A stretch of 64,000 nt of DNA from Laguncularia racemosa (taxonomy: Eukaryota > Streptophyta > Magnoliopsida > Myrtales > Combretaceae). Of this stretch, positions 23,938 through 36,585 are shown piece by piece. The stretch lies in contig JBBMOL010000292.1 of NCBI GenBank assembly GCA_037954665.1, forward strand, positions 221,001-285,000. Direction: 5' to 3'. Below the pieces are notes generated by a model. It did no database searches. It was not told where the DNA came from and saw only the letters and a list, made by a program, of their open reading frames with translations. The position numbers and the translations under genes are program-made. The number at the start of each line of letters is the position of its first letter. The first letter of the stretch is position 1.

Positions 23938-25030
23938 CTAGCATAAAAAAAGGAATGAACCAAAGTCCCAAGACTCGCTACATGGTATTGGAGGCCCAAT
24001 GACCCAAGCTAAAGCTAAGCAAATGAATGAAACCTTGCAAGGACTAGTCATGGAATTATAAGAGAAGGAACTAAGTTACGCTAAAAGAGAATTGACCTTT
24101 GTTAATTTGATTCAAGCATCCTCAGAGGAGTATAGGACATGAGAACCCAAAGAAGACCAGCGGTTTATGTTTCATTAAAAGACCACTCGGCTTTGTAATT
24201 CTATTAATTGTTTTTGTAAGATTTCAGGCCTTCTAGAAGTTAAGTGGTCAGTTTGTTATGCTTAGAAACTTAGGTTATTCTTTTGTTACGTGATAACAAT
24301 ATAGCACTGCATAGGGGAAAACACGACACACTTCTATCATATTATTGAAATACAACTTTTCATGGAAAAGCTCTCTCTTGTTCTCTGAGAAAGAACTCCA
24401 CGATTTCTTCAACATAAACGCTTAGGGAAATCATTGACAGCTTAGGTTTCGATTAACAGGTATGGTTGGGGTCTAGTTACGAATTACAACTTGTTCAAGA
24501 CGATTCGTGAGAATTTCGATTTCAATTTCGATCGTCGAATTCTAGGTTTGACATACCTAGGGTTTGCGCATCAATATATGTATATATTGTTTATGTGTGT
24601 AGGTATGCATTATACTAGGTGTTAGGTTACCCTTCGTGGGAATTTTTTTTTTTTAGTTATAGATGCTATAGGAGAAATTGTAGGATATGTTAAAAACCTA
24701 GGGGAAACTGCTCAAGATCAAAATAATGAAGAGAATGTAGTACGTTTATTACGATAACTAGTAGATAGAATAAGGAAAGACATGTTAAATTTTTATTTAA
24801 TCATTTGAGAATTTCTATTGTAAGTGAATATTAATCACTTCCGTTGTTTAATTTAAGAAGAAAGTTGATGACTTATTATTGAGGATGGGAAATTTCATTA
24901 ATCTTTGTTATACAATAGATGATTTATGATCTTTATCAAGAGTACATGAATGTGAGTATTTGGATAATAGTACTGATTGAGCCTTTACATGTCTTCAGGA
25001 AATGAGAACACGTGGTGGGTCATAGCGTAC

Positions 25031-28000
25031 TCAGGATTTGGGGCATTTGCAAAGGCGAACTTAAATGATTTAGGTTTTCAAGGGCCCTCTTTCACATGGT
25101 CAAATAAAAGGGGGGAAGACATAATAGTATTAGAAAGAATTGACAGAGCTTTTGGATCCCTTGAATGGCTACACAAATTCCCAAAAACCCAAGTACTACA
25201 TAGTGAAATGGTGAGGTCAGATCATGTATCTCTAATAGTGGACACAAACTTCATAGATAAGAAAGGTTGGAAAAGATTCAAATTTGAAAATATGTGAACC
25301 ACCTCTGAAAATTGCGGCAATACTATCTAGACAACTTGGAATGAAAACCCACTAAGTAATCACCCATTTCCACTTAGTTGTAAGCTAAGGAAATGTAGAG
25401 TTAAGTGACTAGATCTGGGTCGCCTTTCAAAACAACAAGAATGAAATCAAAAGAATAAAAAAAGACTTGATTGAAATTCAAAGAAGAGACAGTCAAATGG
25501 ATAGGAAGGCAAAGTGGCATTTGATTGAAATGCTCGAACTTCACTGAAAGCGGGAGGAGTTATTCTGACAACAACAATCCAAGGTAAGTTGATTAAAAGA
25601 AGGTGATAGGAACATAAAATTCTTCCATAACTCCACTCTAATGCATAGGAAGAGCAATAAAATTTTAAGATTGAAGAACAATGAGGACGTCATGATAGAG
25701 GATTAGGAGGCAATTATGTCTATGTTCTAAGGTCACTATAAAAACCTCTTCTAGTAAGATGGTGAACGAGAGTGGGGAAATGCCATTGATGCAATCCCAA
25801 ACCTTATCACTAAAGAGGCAAATGATACTTTGTTTTGCCCAATGTCTAAAGATGAAATCAAGAATGCCACTTTCCAACTTATGGCTCTAAAAGCACTAAG
25901 GCTCGATGGCTTTCCAAGGGTATTTTATTAGCACTATTGGCATATTGTGGGAGAAAGTGTAGTGGAAAGTGTCAAAGCTTTTTTCAGTACAACTATGATC
26001 CCTCTAAACTTAAATCTAATTGATATAGTTTTGATTTCCAAATGTGCACCCCCCTAAGAAGTTGGTCATTTATGACCCATGAGTTTGTGTAACTTTATAA
26101 CATATCTAGAAATCTGATTAATCATATGAAACCCTTCCTTTAAGGCCTTATCTCTAAATTCTCAAAGTGCTTTTGTATTAGGTTGTGTCATTCATGATAA
26201 CATCATAATTGCACATGAGGCTTTTTTTTTTCTTCTAAGAACCAAGCAATCTAGCACCAAAACATATTGTGCCCTAAAACTTGACATGAATAAAGCCTAC
26301 GACCATATAAAATGGGACTTTCTTGAAGCAACCCTTGCTAGGCTAGGATTCTTTGGCACCTAGATAAAGTGAGTGATGGAGTGTGTTAAGTGAGTCTCAT
26401 ATAAGATCTTAGTTAATGGAAAGATAGTAGGTCATGTGCATCCATCTAAAGGACTCAAACAGTAGGACCCATCATCACCTTATCTTTTCATTTTAGTAGT
26501 AGCGGTGTTATCTAGGAATTTAGAGCATGCAATCAATGCAGGACGACTTTGTGGAATGAGCATTAGACGGTCATGTCCCATTTTATCTCATCTGTTTTTT
26601 GCTGATGACTCTTTATTCATTGTAGAGGCCAATGTTTCAAATGTTTAGGTATTGAAGAACATTCTTTAGAAATACTACAATGCCTTAGGACAAAAAATCA
26701 ACCTTCACAAATCAAGCCTACTTTTCAATAAGAACATTACTAATGAAAGGATGGAGGAAATGAGTACAGCATTGGAGGTCCTAGTATCAAATAACCTAGG
26801 TAAGTATTTGAGACTGCCTACAATTTGGGGAAGAAACAAGATGGATGCATTATACTTTGTAAAGGACCAAATTCAAGCAAAGCTAAAAAGTTGGAAGTGG
26901 TGTATTCTTTCTAATGTGGAAAGGGAAGTCCTCATCAAAGTTATGGCGTGAGTTATCCCTCTATACTCCATAAGTTGCTTTAAATTCCCAACAAAGTGGT
27001 GTAAGTAGGTTAGCTCATTGATAACTCAGTCTTGGTGGGGCTAGAAAAAGGAAGAAAGGGAGATTCATTAGCAAAGTTGGGATAAAATATCCTTACCTAA
27101 ACCAAAGGGAGGTTTAGGATTCAAGGACTTAGGTGACTTCAACTCGACCCTGCTAATAAAGCTTGCTTCGAGAATTTAGTTAAATCCTAATGCTCTTTAG
27201 TTTCACATCCTTAAAGGTATCTATTTCCCGAACTCATCCTTTTTGCAAGCATCCAAAGGATCTCATGACTATTGAGGTTAGGCTAGCATATTGCATGGTA
27301 GAGAACAACTCAAAAAAGGAGCCCTATGGCAACTGGGTGATGGAACATTAATCAATGCTAGGGCGGATCCTTAGATACCATCATGGAAAGGCTACAAACC
27401 TACATTCCTGTCAAACATAGAAAGCCATAATCTTCCAGTTACAAATTTGATACAAGAAGAAACCAAGTCTTGGAAGCTCAATGAACTCCAAAGATGGTTT
27501 GATCAGCCAATTATTAGGGCTATCCAAGAGATTCCCATACCCTTTGCAAGAACACCAAATAGACTCATATGGCCACACAAGAAATCAAGAAACTGTAGTG
27601 TGAGATCCGCATACAATTTCATATGCTACAATGTTCATCAACATATCATGGGTGCATCCTCATCTCACCAGGTAGACAATGCTACATGGACAAAGGTATG
27701 ACATTCTTCTTATCTCCCTAAGGTAAAGCATTTCGTGTGGCGAGACACGCTATCTTGAAAAGAGACACATTACAGATTCAAAGGCTTGCCACTTTTGTTC
27801 ACATGATGAAATGGTGGAACATTTATTGCTTCATTGCCTGTAGACCGCACTAGTATGGTCTGTAATGTTAGGTATTCAGGTTAATGTACAAAGAGTCAAC
27901 TCCTTAGATAAATGGTTACTATCTTATTTAGATGGAGTGGCTAAAATTAAGCAAGAGATTGTTGTTTTGTTTGCTAAGTTATGCACGATCATGTGGTGTT

Positions 28001-28790
28001 TGTGGAAAGAAAGATGTAAAGCTATTTTCAACATGAAAAAACTAAATGTTAACTCAGTAGTAATAATTTGCAACAAGGCATTAGAAGAAATTGAGCCGGT
28101 TTTAAGTGAGAAAGTGTCAAATGTTACATCTATAAGGAACCATCCACAAATGAGTTAGCCAACGGAAAGATCTGAGAGAGTTCAACAGCCACAACATTCA
28201 TCCTAAGTTAAAGATAGTGGAAGTAATGAAATACAAAGCTCCACCTATACTCATAGCAACAATAGCATCAAGGAACTCCACACAGGCACAAACATTGTTT
28301 ATGTGCAATGGAACACCCCAGAAGGTAACTTTATAAAATTGAACACAAATAGATCCTATGATCCTTCTTTAGGTGATGGAGTAGTAAGTTTTGTGGCATT
28401 GCAATTCCAAAGGACAGGTTTGTGGTGGTGGAGCAAGGGTATGCTTTGCAAATTTATCTATATCTACTAAGTTCGTAGCTATATTGGCAACTACAAATCA
28501 TGCTAGGATGAAAGGTTGGACAAAAGTAATTTTTGAAATGGACAGCAAAATCATCTCTAAGTCTCTAACATCATCATCAAACCCTCCTTGGTAGTTGAAC
28601 ACGCTCATGCATGATATGGAAACCATAATGCCTAGTTTCAAGTCGGTAAAGTTTAGCTTAATTAGGTAAGAGGCCAATATAGCAGCAAATTAGGTGGCAA
28701 CACAAACTTGACTAAAGTCTTGTCCAAAGGATTGGCTATTTACATTTCCTCTAGCTTTAGAATCTATTCTCTCAAAAGATTCTTCTTATA
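25031..28790 (+). pseudogene. LINE ORF2: endonuclease end, reverse transcriptase, zinc-binding region, RNase H relics
   Basis: Landmarks in order: LNDLGFQGPSFTWSN and RIDRAF, then RSDHVSL (endonuclease C-terminal motifs, about 25050-25250); KALRLDGFPRVFY (about 25888); LDMNKAYDHIKWDFL (reverse transcriptase block A, about 26280); GLKQ.DPSSPYLF; FFADDSLFI (the catalytic ADD box, about 26594-26620); CHFCSHDEMVEHLLLHCL (zinc-binding region, about 27790-27850); and KLNTNRSYDPSLGDG (start of an RNase H-like domain, about 28340). The frame changes repeatedly and carries many stops. A polyadenylate tail closes it at 28868-28879. Confidence 0.8.
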
Positions 28791-28890
28791 ATTCGAAGAT
28801 CGATTGTATTGAGCTTTGTACTTTATTCAATAGTTTACTAATAAAATTCCATTTTAGTTGGCCCAAGAAAAAAAAAAAACTCCTAATCAC

Positions 28891-31800
28891 TAATTTAACT
28901 CCATTTTTTTATTCAAAATTCTAATATTCCCAAACAATTTTCTAAACCCAAATATTGACATTCTTTGATGGAATCGAGCATAGGTACATCTTAGTCATCT
29001 TTTAGAAATTTTGACCTAAAACTTAAATTCTTTCTTTAATCGAACTTAGAAAGTTTATTTTTGCCCTAAGTCAAATTTTTATCATTTTAATACTCCTCAT
29101 TGAGTTTTAAAGGCTTTTTCTTTAGGTAGGATTTAATGTAATTAGATAAAAGGGTAAAAAGGCATTTAGCCATAATCTTTAAGTTACCTTCTAAATTGAT
29201 TTTGAAAACTCTCTTTTAACTTAACCTTCTGAGTTACTTTCTGACAATCATTGATTTGAGGTTTTTCGGATATTGAAAAGCAATTTGCAAAAACAAAATC
29301 TAATATGACCATGATGCTATATCATAAAACCATATATAGTTGTCCAAATATAATGATAAAATAATGAATTAGATTAAGTAACACGTTTAGACACAAGAAA
29401 GCACTCTTCAAAATAATTTCAAAATGGATAAAACAAATTATTAGATTAATCCATATATATTCCAAATGATTTAAACAGATATAATAATTAAGTACATGAA
29501 TCACTTAGAACATTTAAACAATTTTATAGTTTTTTACTTATATGTAAATTTAGTTTAAATTGTAAATAAATCCTTTATATTTACTTCATTTGTGCTTAGT
29601 CTCCCATCTTTAAAATTCTGCACTCAAAATTTAAATCTAAAAAAAAAAAAGGTGTATTTTGACCACCCTAATTATCCATTTTGCCCTTGTATGAAATATT
29701 TGAAAAACACTAAAATTAATTAAAAAATGTATAAAATCAATGACACAATAATCATGGAGACAACCGGTAAAATTATAAATTTATGTATACAATTATATAA
29801 ATTTATAACTCCACGAATTTTATAAGTTTTAATTGCAAGTAGAATCACGAATTTGAAAACCATACATCTTTTTACCATAAATGAATAAATGCAGTAAATG
29901 TCCTTATTTATTTGTCTTGACACACGGATGATCCTTTCATTTTTGTCTTAGCTATGTTTTAATATGCTTCTTCAATTGCATTAATTACTCAACATTTGTA
30001 ACACTTATTGGCCAATAAGAGAGCAATATTAATTTTTTGCGCTAAGTACAGGGAAGGAGTATAAGTTGTTTATAAGCTACAAATGTTTATAAAGAGTTTA
30101 TCTTTATGGAAGTAATTATAATTTATAATTTGATAAATATGCAATGGGAGAGGAAAAAAGAAAAAAAGAAAAGAAAAGAAAAAGTCACACAAGAAGTAGT
30201 TCTAATAGAAATTGCTTATTCCGCTTTATTATCTTAGTTAAGTATTTAAATAGTTCTTCATCTACATCACCACAATTGTTCTTATCTTGGTGAAGCCATT
30301 TCTCCTAGAAAGGTGCAAAACGATGGTTTGAAGGAGATAGAAATTTTTTGTTTAGTGATTTTTCAAGTTGATCATTTCCTTCTTGGTATATCATTTAAGG
30401 GAATAAAGTATATTCTAGAATTAATATAGATGAATGTATAGTTAAACAAATTCATATATTATAAAACTTGAGAGTAGGAGTTATTATAAAATATATAGGA
30501 GTTACAAATATTACTCCTACTATCTATATATAAATTGGAATAGGGTAAATAATTGCCAGTAGTGAATAATTTCATATGTGGTAATCAAGCATCATTTGGA
30601 ACCTAGGAGATGTAGCACTAGGAATATGACTTCTATCATAGAGACATGGACATTTTGGGATATGATAAATCTTTGTTAGTGGGAATCATTGTATAAGGTA
30701 GTAAAAATAGATAGTAACTATTAGATAGAGTGAATTTGGTTTGTTTATTTGTAGAAACCTTTTGTATTTAAAGGAGGTTCTCCTTTTATTTGTTAACATC
30801 CAATATATATGAATTCATCCTTACTCTTGTAATTGCATCCTACCTTTAAGGTACCTTGTTTTCAAGCATAGGGCTAAGGCCTTAAACCTAGCTAGCTATG
30901 TTAGGGACAAGCAATGATTGAACCCATCTCCTCATTGAAATACTTCCTCAATGGAGCTTGCTACCACCTTGCATAAGAGAATGAGTTAGCATGGCAACAT
31001 AACAAATGCACTTGTTTTAGTCCATTAGAAGAATCCAACCCTCAGTGGAGAGTAACTGGGTGTTCTACTATGATTTGCATCTTTAATTTTTCCACTTATC
31101 CTTATAACCTATTCACTTTACTTTACTGTATGGAATTAGAGAATTGAATTGTAATTTAATGAAAATATAATATAATTATAATAACTATTATATTTTTATT
31201 ACATTATTTAGTCGATATTAATAAAAAGTAAGAAATTAATTAGTGATAAAAGTAAAATATCTATTATATACCTAGCAAAAACAAATATTTATTATATTAT
31301 ATAATGGATGTAATGATGGTAGTATTTCTAATGTAGGGGCATTTATGAAAAGATGATTAAAAAAATTAAATAAAAATTAATGAAGGTGGAAGCATGAATT
31401 TCTATTCGTTATTTTACATAATAGCAATTCATACGGAATGACTATTATGGTATTTAAAATATAAGTAAATATTGTAATAATAAATCATATTAAATGAGGA
31501 GGTAATAAAAAAGTTATTCCCCCAAAGTGAACATTTAGTTATGGTCAAGATAACTCAAAAGAGGAGGGGTACATGGACGAGTCTAGAGGGTACTAGAAGG
31601 GTCTAACCATCTAAGTTCGAAAAAAACAATTGTTAAAATTTCTTAGGAAAAGTATAAAATAGTGCTTATATTTATATCTTAAAAAGAAAACTATAACATA
31701 AAAGATAAATTTGGCTAAATAGTTAAGCGCATTCTTTTAAGTAAGAGATTTGAGTTTAATTCTCATTAAAATCATTTTTTTAAGCTACATTTTATTATTT

Positions 31801-33955
31801 ATCTCCTAAAAAACAATTTTATTCTCTCTCTTTTTTTTACAATAATTAATAAAATTAAATTTCATTTCTTAAAAAATAATAGTCAATATAAAATATAATT
31901 ATAATAATAAATGAATTTTTTATAAATAATTTCGATATTTATTTAAACAAGGTAAATCTATCCCCCCCAATTGCATGATACTGTGGGGATAGCTACGTGT
32001 AGGGGGTTCAAAGAGCATGCAAACGGAATACAGTGTTGGGTCAGGGAAGAAAAATGATTCAACTTGTTAAGGCCTATTAGTTATTTTCCGAGTGTAAGAA
32101 GGCCCAAGAGCCTAACTTTAAACTTAAAACAATTGGCTAGAAAATATCCCAGATGCCACATGGTAATGATTAGTTACTAGTTACAGTAAATATACTTTTT
32201 TTTTTTTTTCAATTTCGATATGATTTTTCTCTTTTCTTATTTAACTATTATGCTGGAATAGTAGCTGGACAACCGATAGAAAAATCAGCATTCCTAGACT
32301 ACTTTGCAATGGCCAATGGGCTTGGGATGGTATTGGAATGAAATAAATGCACAAACAAGCCTTCATATTAAAAGTTTTAAGGGAAAATTATAAAAATATA
32401 ACTTGAATTTTAATACATTTATAAATAAGTAATATGTTTTAATTTTTTATAAATACATTATCTATATTTCTTTATTTTATGTTAACAATAAATAAAGGGC
32501 ACATGATGATATCTTATTTGTTAATAATATTATTAAATAAATATGATTAAATAAATAAATAATTATTAAAACACAAAAAATTAAAAAAAAAAGAAAAAAA
32601 AAATCTCTTCTTCTCCTCTTCTTCTTCCTCTATCTAATAAAAAAACTTCCATCACCCTAAAAAATAAAGAAAAAGAACTCTCTTTGTTAAGCCAACATTA
32701 TCAAAGTGAAACAAACTCATCTAGATTCTAGATACCTTTTCATTTATGATCTAAATAAAATCTTTACATTCCAAAGATTCTACCTATGAATGATAAGGTT
32801 AAAAGAAAGACATTAAGTTGCTGTTGCAAGGTCATTTGTATCATTCCTCTTAAAAATCTATTCATATTTATTTTAATCCGTCTAATAAGAAGAACTGATT
32901 TAATGAGTATTATGATCCTTTCAAAGCCAAAATGTGAGTTCCAAGCTATTAATTCATGTCGACTCTCTCCAGTTTAGTTCAAATTTTATGATATAGCTAC
33001 AGGAGTTAGTTAAAATGACCTTGTAAAGCTTGTTCTATAAAAGTAAAGAATATAAAAGACTTAACTTTATTCTTAAAACAATTTACAAATTCATTTATTA
33101 TTTATGGGAATCTCGAATAGTGAGTGCTATGTCAAACAAATGTTTAATTAGCATATTAAATCAAAAAGTATAAATGAATATGTGTAATTGAGTCGTATTA
33201 ATGGTTGGATAGATATTATAGGTGAAGGAAATATAGACATAATGTGTAACGTGTGTAACATAATATTTTTAATTATGAATTACATGACATATATACTTCC
33301 AAAATGTTATATTTAATAGTTAAAAAAGAAGAAGAGAAAAACTAATTAGAATAAGTAACATCTAGGAATGGCGTTTTCAGCATATATGGAGATAATAGGC
33401 TTGTAAATTTTGCATCCATGGAAACTATTATTATTATTTCATTAGAAAACAAAAGTATATATATATATTATGTTTACTAACCTAAAAAAAATGGTAGATG
33501 TAATAGAACAGTTGCTTAGCTCCTTGGAAATGGCTAGACATGTGGACCCTGAAAACTTTAGCACCTTAAGTAGCTACTAAGAGAGAGAGAAAACAAAGAT
33601 ACTTCTTCTTTTTCTTGAAATTTTGCTTAAGAATTATCAAACACTCTTCAAAATCACCAAGCTTCATTGACCTTATAGGAAATAGGATTTAGGAGTATGT
33701 CAAATGAGGATCAACAAATATTAGAAGGAAATTTAGCAATAGTAAGGGAAAGTGGTGCACGTAAGTGGGTCAGTTGGGTTCATGTACCTAGGTGTGAGCT
33801 GCTATAACGTGGCTTTGGGGATTGAAGGAGGAGGCCATGAAAAGGCCGATTGACAAGTACTTACCAAGGGTTCAATCGAGAATGTTGACCGAAGATTTGC
33901 TACTTTCTACGTGAGAACCTAACCCCCTGCTGATGGTTTGTGTTACGTAGTGATC
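28891..33955. other. AT-rich spacer, no gene recognised
   Basis: I see no coding sequence in these 5 kb. There is a purine tract at about 30145-30184. An LTR-like section at about 30730-30860 (TTTAAAGGAGGTTCTCC then AATATATATGAATTCATCC) resembles a copia leader, but I found no partner. A tRNA-like stretch near 31706-31775 has a good box A and a poor box B. Confidence 0.4.
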
Positions 33956-33958
33956 AAG

Positions 33959-34371
33959 ATGGTGTAGATCACTTGTTTGGGTTTGTACCTCTATGGTACC
34001 TTGTATACGGTATGCTAGGCTTGATTAATAAGAATATTATCATATTGTCCATTGTAATCGATTGATGATTTTATCATATCTTTTTTTGGATGATGTTAGT
34101 GTATGCTAAACGCTAAGTCTTGTTGGTTGTATCTCCAAAAACCCAAGTATTATTTATTCATTCAAAAATTTGTACATCAGATTCTAATATAAGGCACTTT
34201 TTTTTTTTTATTTCAAAGTATTAAACCTCTACAAAAAGCATTTAAATTTAAAAAATTAGATATCACAAAACTTGTATCGGTCTTTCTTGCTCTATTGGCA
34301 GGGTAGTCTATTGTCTTATTTGATTCTCTATATATGTAAAGGTACAAACCCAAACAAGTGATCTACACCAT
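33959..34371. repeat. Perfect 32-bp inverted repeat around a 349-bp spacer
   Basis: The left arm 33959-33990 (starting ATGGTGTAGATCACTTG) is the exact reverse complement of 34340-34371 (starting AGGTACAAACCCAAAC). Outside and inside the arms the match drops quickly. The spacer is AT-rich and has no frame. It may be a small inverted duplication, the ends of an unknown element, or a hairpin-forming transcript. Confidence 0.8.
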
Positions 34372-36505
34372 TTGAAAGGAATGCATCTATAGTATTATAC
34401 TTTATATATGGCTCTTTGAATATTAATGTGATATACAAATATATTGGAATATATATCTTTGAATGTATGGCACATGTGCTGTAGTATTACCATGTCATGA
34501 TATCATATTTAACATAAGTCTATGGGTAGAGCAATAGATTTCTAAGTGAAAGGATAGCTTGTAAGTCTTAGGTGGTTATTGTATATAAGTATGTTCTTGA
34601 TTGGATATAGATAAGTGTGCCTTATGGTATAAATGCATGAGTTGACTTTATGTTGTGAAATACTAGAGTATGCTTATGTGGTGAAAACACTTTAATGTGC
34701 CTTTGTAGTGTGCAATGTATGGTTTTTCCACTATTTAGAATGGTCTTGGCTCAATGCCTTAAAGATGAGGCCATTGGAAAGGGAAGCAATGCTAGAGAGC
34801 GAATGAAACGTAACAATTCTTATGTTAGAGTGAGTGGGTAACACATTTGCATTTGCATCATAATCAACATGTATAAAGGATGTTTGAGTTGCTTCCATAT
34901 ACTATTGTGTGTGTTGTATTTGTTGTTTGATTATTATATTATACTCACTTAGTTCAAATATAAACTAAGGGGTTAATTTTTCCACTAACCTCAGGTGCAA
35001 GTGTAGATAGCTAAATCGGCAACTTGGGCTTTTAGGGGAATGTTGAAGAGTGCTAAACTAGCTTGGAAAAACTCAAGCATTTGTTGTTCATTTGTTAGAG
35101 AATCTCCAAGTTCTTTTGTATATGAGATTGTGATCAAGTTAAGTTTAATATTCATATGTAAATATGAAAGTCTTTAGTTGTGGTGATTTTATAAAAATTT
35201 TAATACCCGTGAATCCCAATTGATGTGTTGAGTAGTTAAATTAGGTAAGTAAGATGGATAGTTCCCTTAAATCTAGATAGATACTCTATCTAAAGTTAGA
35301 GTATAACAGGTAATGACTTATAAAAAATGAGTTAGTATACTTAGAGTTGAAATACAAATTGAGTACTTAAGATATGCAATTATACAAGTGCTTTTGAGCA
35401 AAATGTTATATTGCTTATTGAGATACGTAGGTTTAAGTCTGTAAAAGGTTTTGCTTCATCCTCATGATACAAAAAATTTTGCCTGAGGCAATATATGATT
35501 ATTGATGGTTTGAGACAAGTCATGTTATGGAGTTGCTAAGATGTGCTTGATGGGAGAAATGTAACAGGTTTCCAAGTAGCTCTAACACAATCATTTTTAT
35601 GATATTAGTTATTATGTCCTCATAATTTATTATGTCCATATATTAATGTATTGATCCTTCAAAAATTTTGGAATTGTTATTCAAATATTGTGAACTTTAA
35701 GAGATGATTAATTACAAGTGGGAGCATTTAGTAGTTGTTTTTTAGTCTTAATAGGTGAATGTAATGGTTAGATTTCTGTTGTGATATGAAAGGTTTATAG
35801 TTGTAAGAAAAAAAAAAAGTTTAGGTTGATAATTTTGGAGTAAGCCTTGTCCCTATTTAGGGATAGCCTAATGATTTATCTTATAAATACCAGAATTAAG
35901 ACATTACAAGTTGATAAGCAGGTTAAATAAACACATAAAAGATATGGCATTATACAAAATCTATTCTTTCTTGTTTGATGCTTGTATTGAAACAAAATCG
36001 CAAATGAGCTCAATTTCAAAATATATTTCCAACACTTTCTTTAAAATTGCAAGCATGCAAAATGTGATGGTATCTATATTTTTTTTTTGCATTTTTAATA
36101 TTTTTTTATTTGTATTATTTAATTATATTAATTTAATGATATTACTAACTAATAAGAAATCGTTATATACTATTTATTTATCATGAATAAAAAATAAAGA
36201 AATATAGATAATGTATTTATTAAAATTATTTATAAAAATAATAAAACACCGATCGTATATTATAATTTTCTCAAATTTTAAATTATACTAAAAACAAGTC
36301 ATTATTTAACATATGTTTATTAACATCAGCACAGCAATCACTTATTCTAATATTTTTCAAATGGGCTTCACAATATATATATATTTTTTTGTTTTTACTC
36401 AACATTATTATTATATATTATGAATATACTTTATTTCCCCCAAAAATGCTTGGATTCTAGCCCTCCAAGATTCTGGAAGAAGTATTATTCTGTACTCAAC
36501 TCAGA
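34372..36505. other. Spacer upstream of HSCB, no gene recognised
   Basis: The section 34480-35150 resembles decayed LTR-type DNA (CCTCAGGTGCAAGTGTAGATAG near 34992) without a matching partner. The last 300 bp are very AT-rich and presumably hold the HSCB promoter; I cannot point to a confident TATA box. A short open frame at 35911-36186 has no domain. Confidence 0.35.
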
Positions 36506-36585
36506 CGATGGAGGCATTTGGCACTGCGATAGAACTAGAAGTTCTATACCGTTCCTGCCGTGCTCTCTCTCTCTCTCTTCCGAAA

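Larger units (their letters stand above)
21975..25030 (+). mobile_element. Rearranged Ty3/gypsy fragment inserted in the LINE
   Basis: This interval separates two colinear parts of LINE ORF2, so it inserted later. Its left part (about 21975-23320) has a TATA-like CTATAAATAA at 22091, a possible LTR leader and AT-rich minisatellites. A related LTR piece lies on the minus strand at 51400-52200. The middle part carries an integrase C-terminal relic (23404-23937). The right part (about 24180-24650) reads like LTR or leader DNA. Protease, reverse transcriptase and most of the integrase are missing, so this is a deletion product. I could not define its exact ends or a target duplication. Confidence 0.6.
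18987..28879 (+). mobile_element. Decayed full-length L1-type LINE, split by an LTR-element insertion
   Basis: CTCCTAATCAC at 18976-18986 recurs immediately after the poly(A) run (28868-28879) at 28880-28890, a good target-site duplication. The 5' region (about 18990-19140) is C/T-rich like plant L1 leaders. ORF1 relics follow at 19960-20800. ORF2 begins near 21480 with an endonuclease start (WNYQGVG), is interrupted at about 21975-25030, and resumes with LNDLGFQGPSFTWSN. Reverse transcriptase, C-terminal zinc-binding and RNase H relics follow in order to about 28780. Many stops and frameshifts show that it is inactive. Without the insertion it is about 6.8 kb, a normal length for the family. 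Confidence 0.82.

Noticed and set aside
31706..31775. Possible tRNA-Leu/Ser-like sequence (TGGCTAAATAGTTAAGCGC)
   Set aside because: Box A is good, but box B (GAGTTTAATTCTC) is degraded and no acceptor stem pairs. At most it is a tRNA-derived relic.
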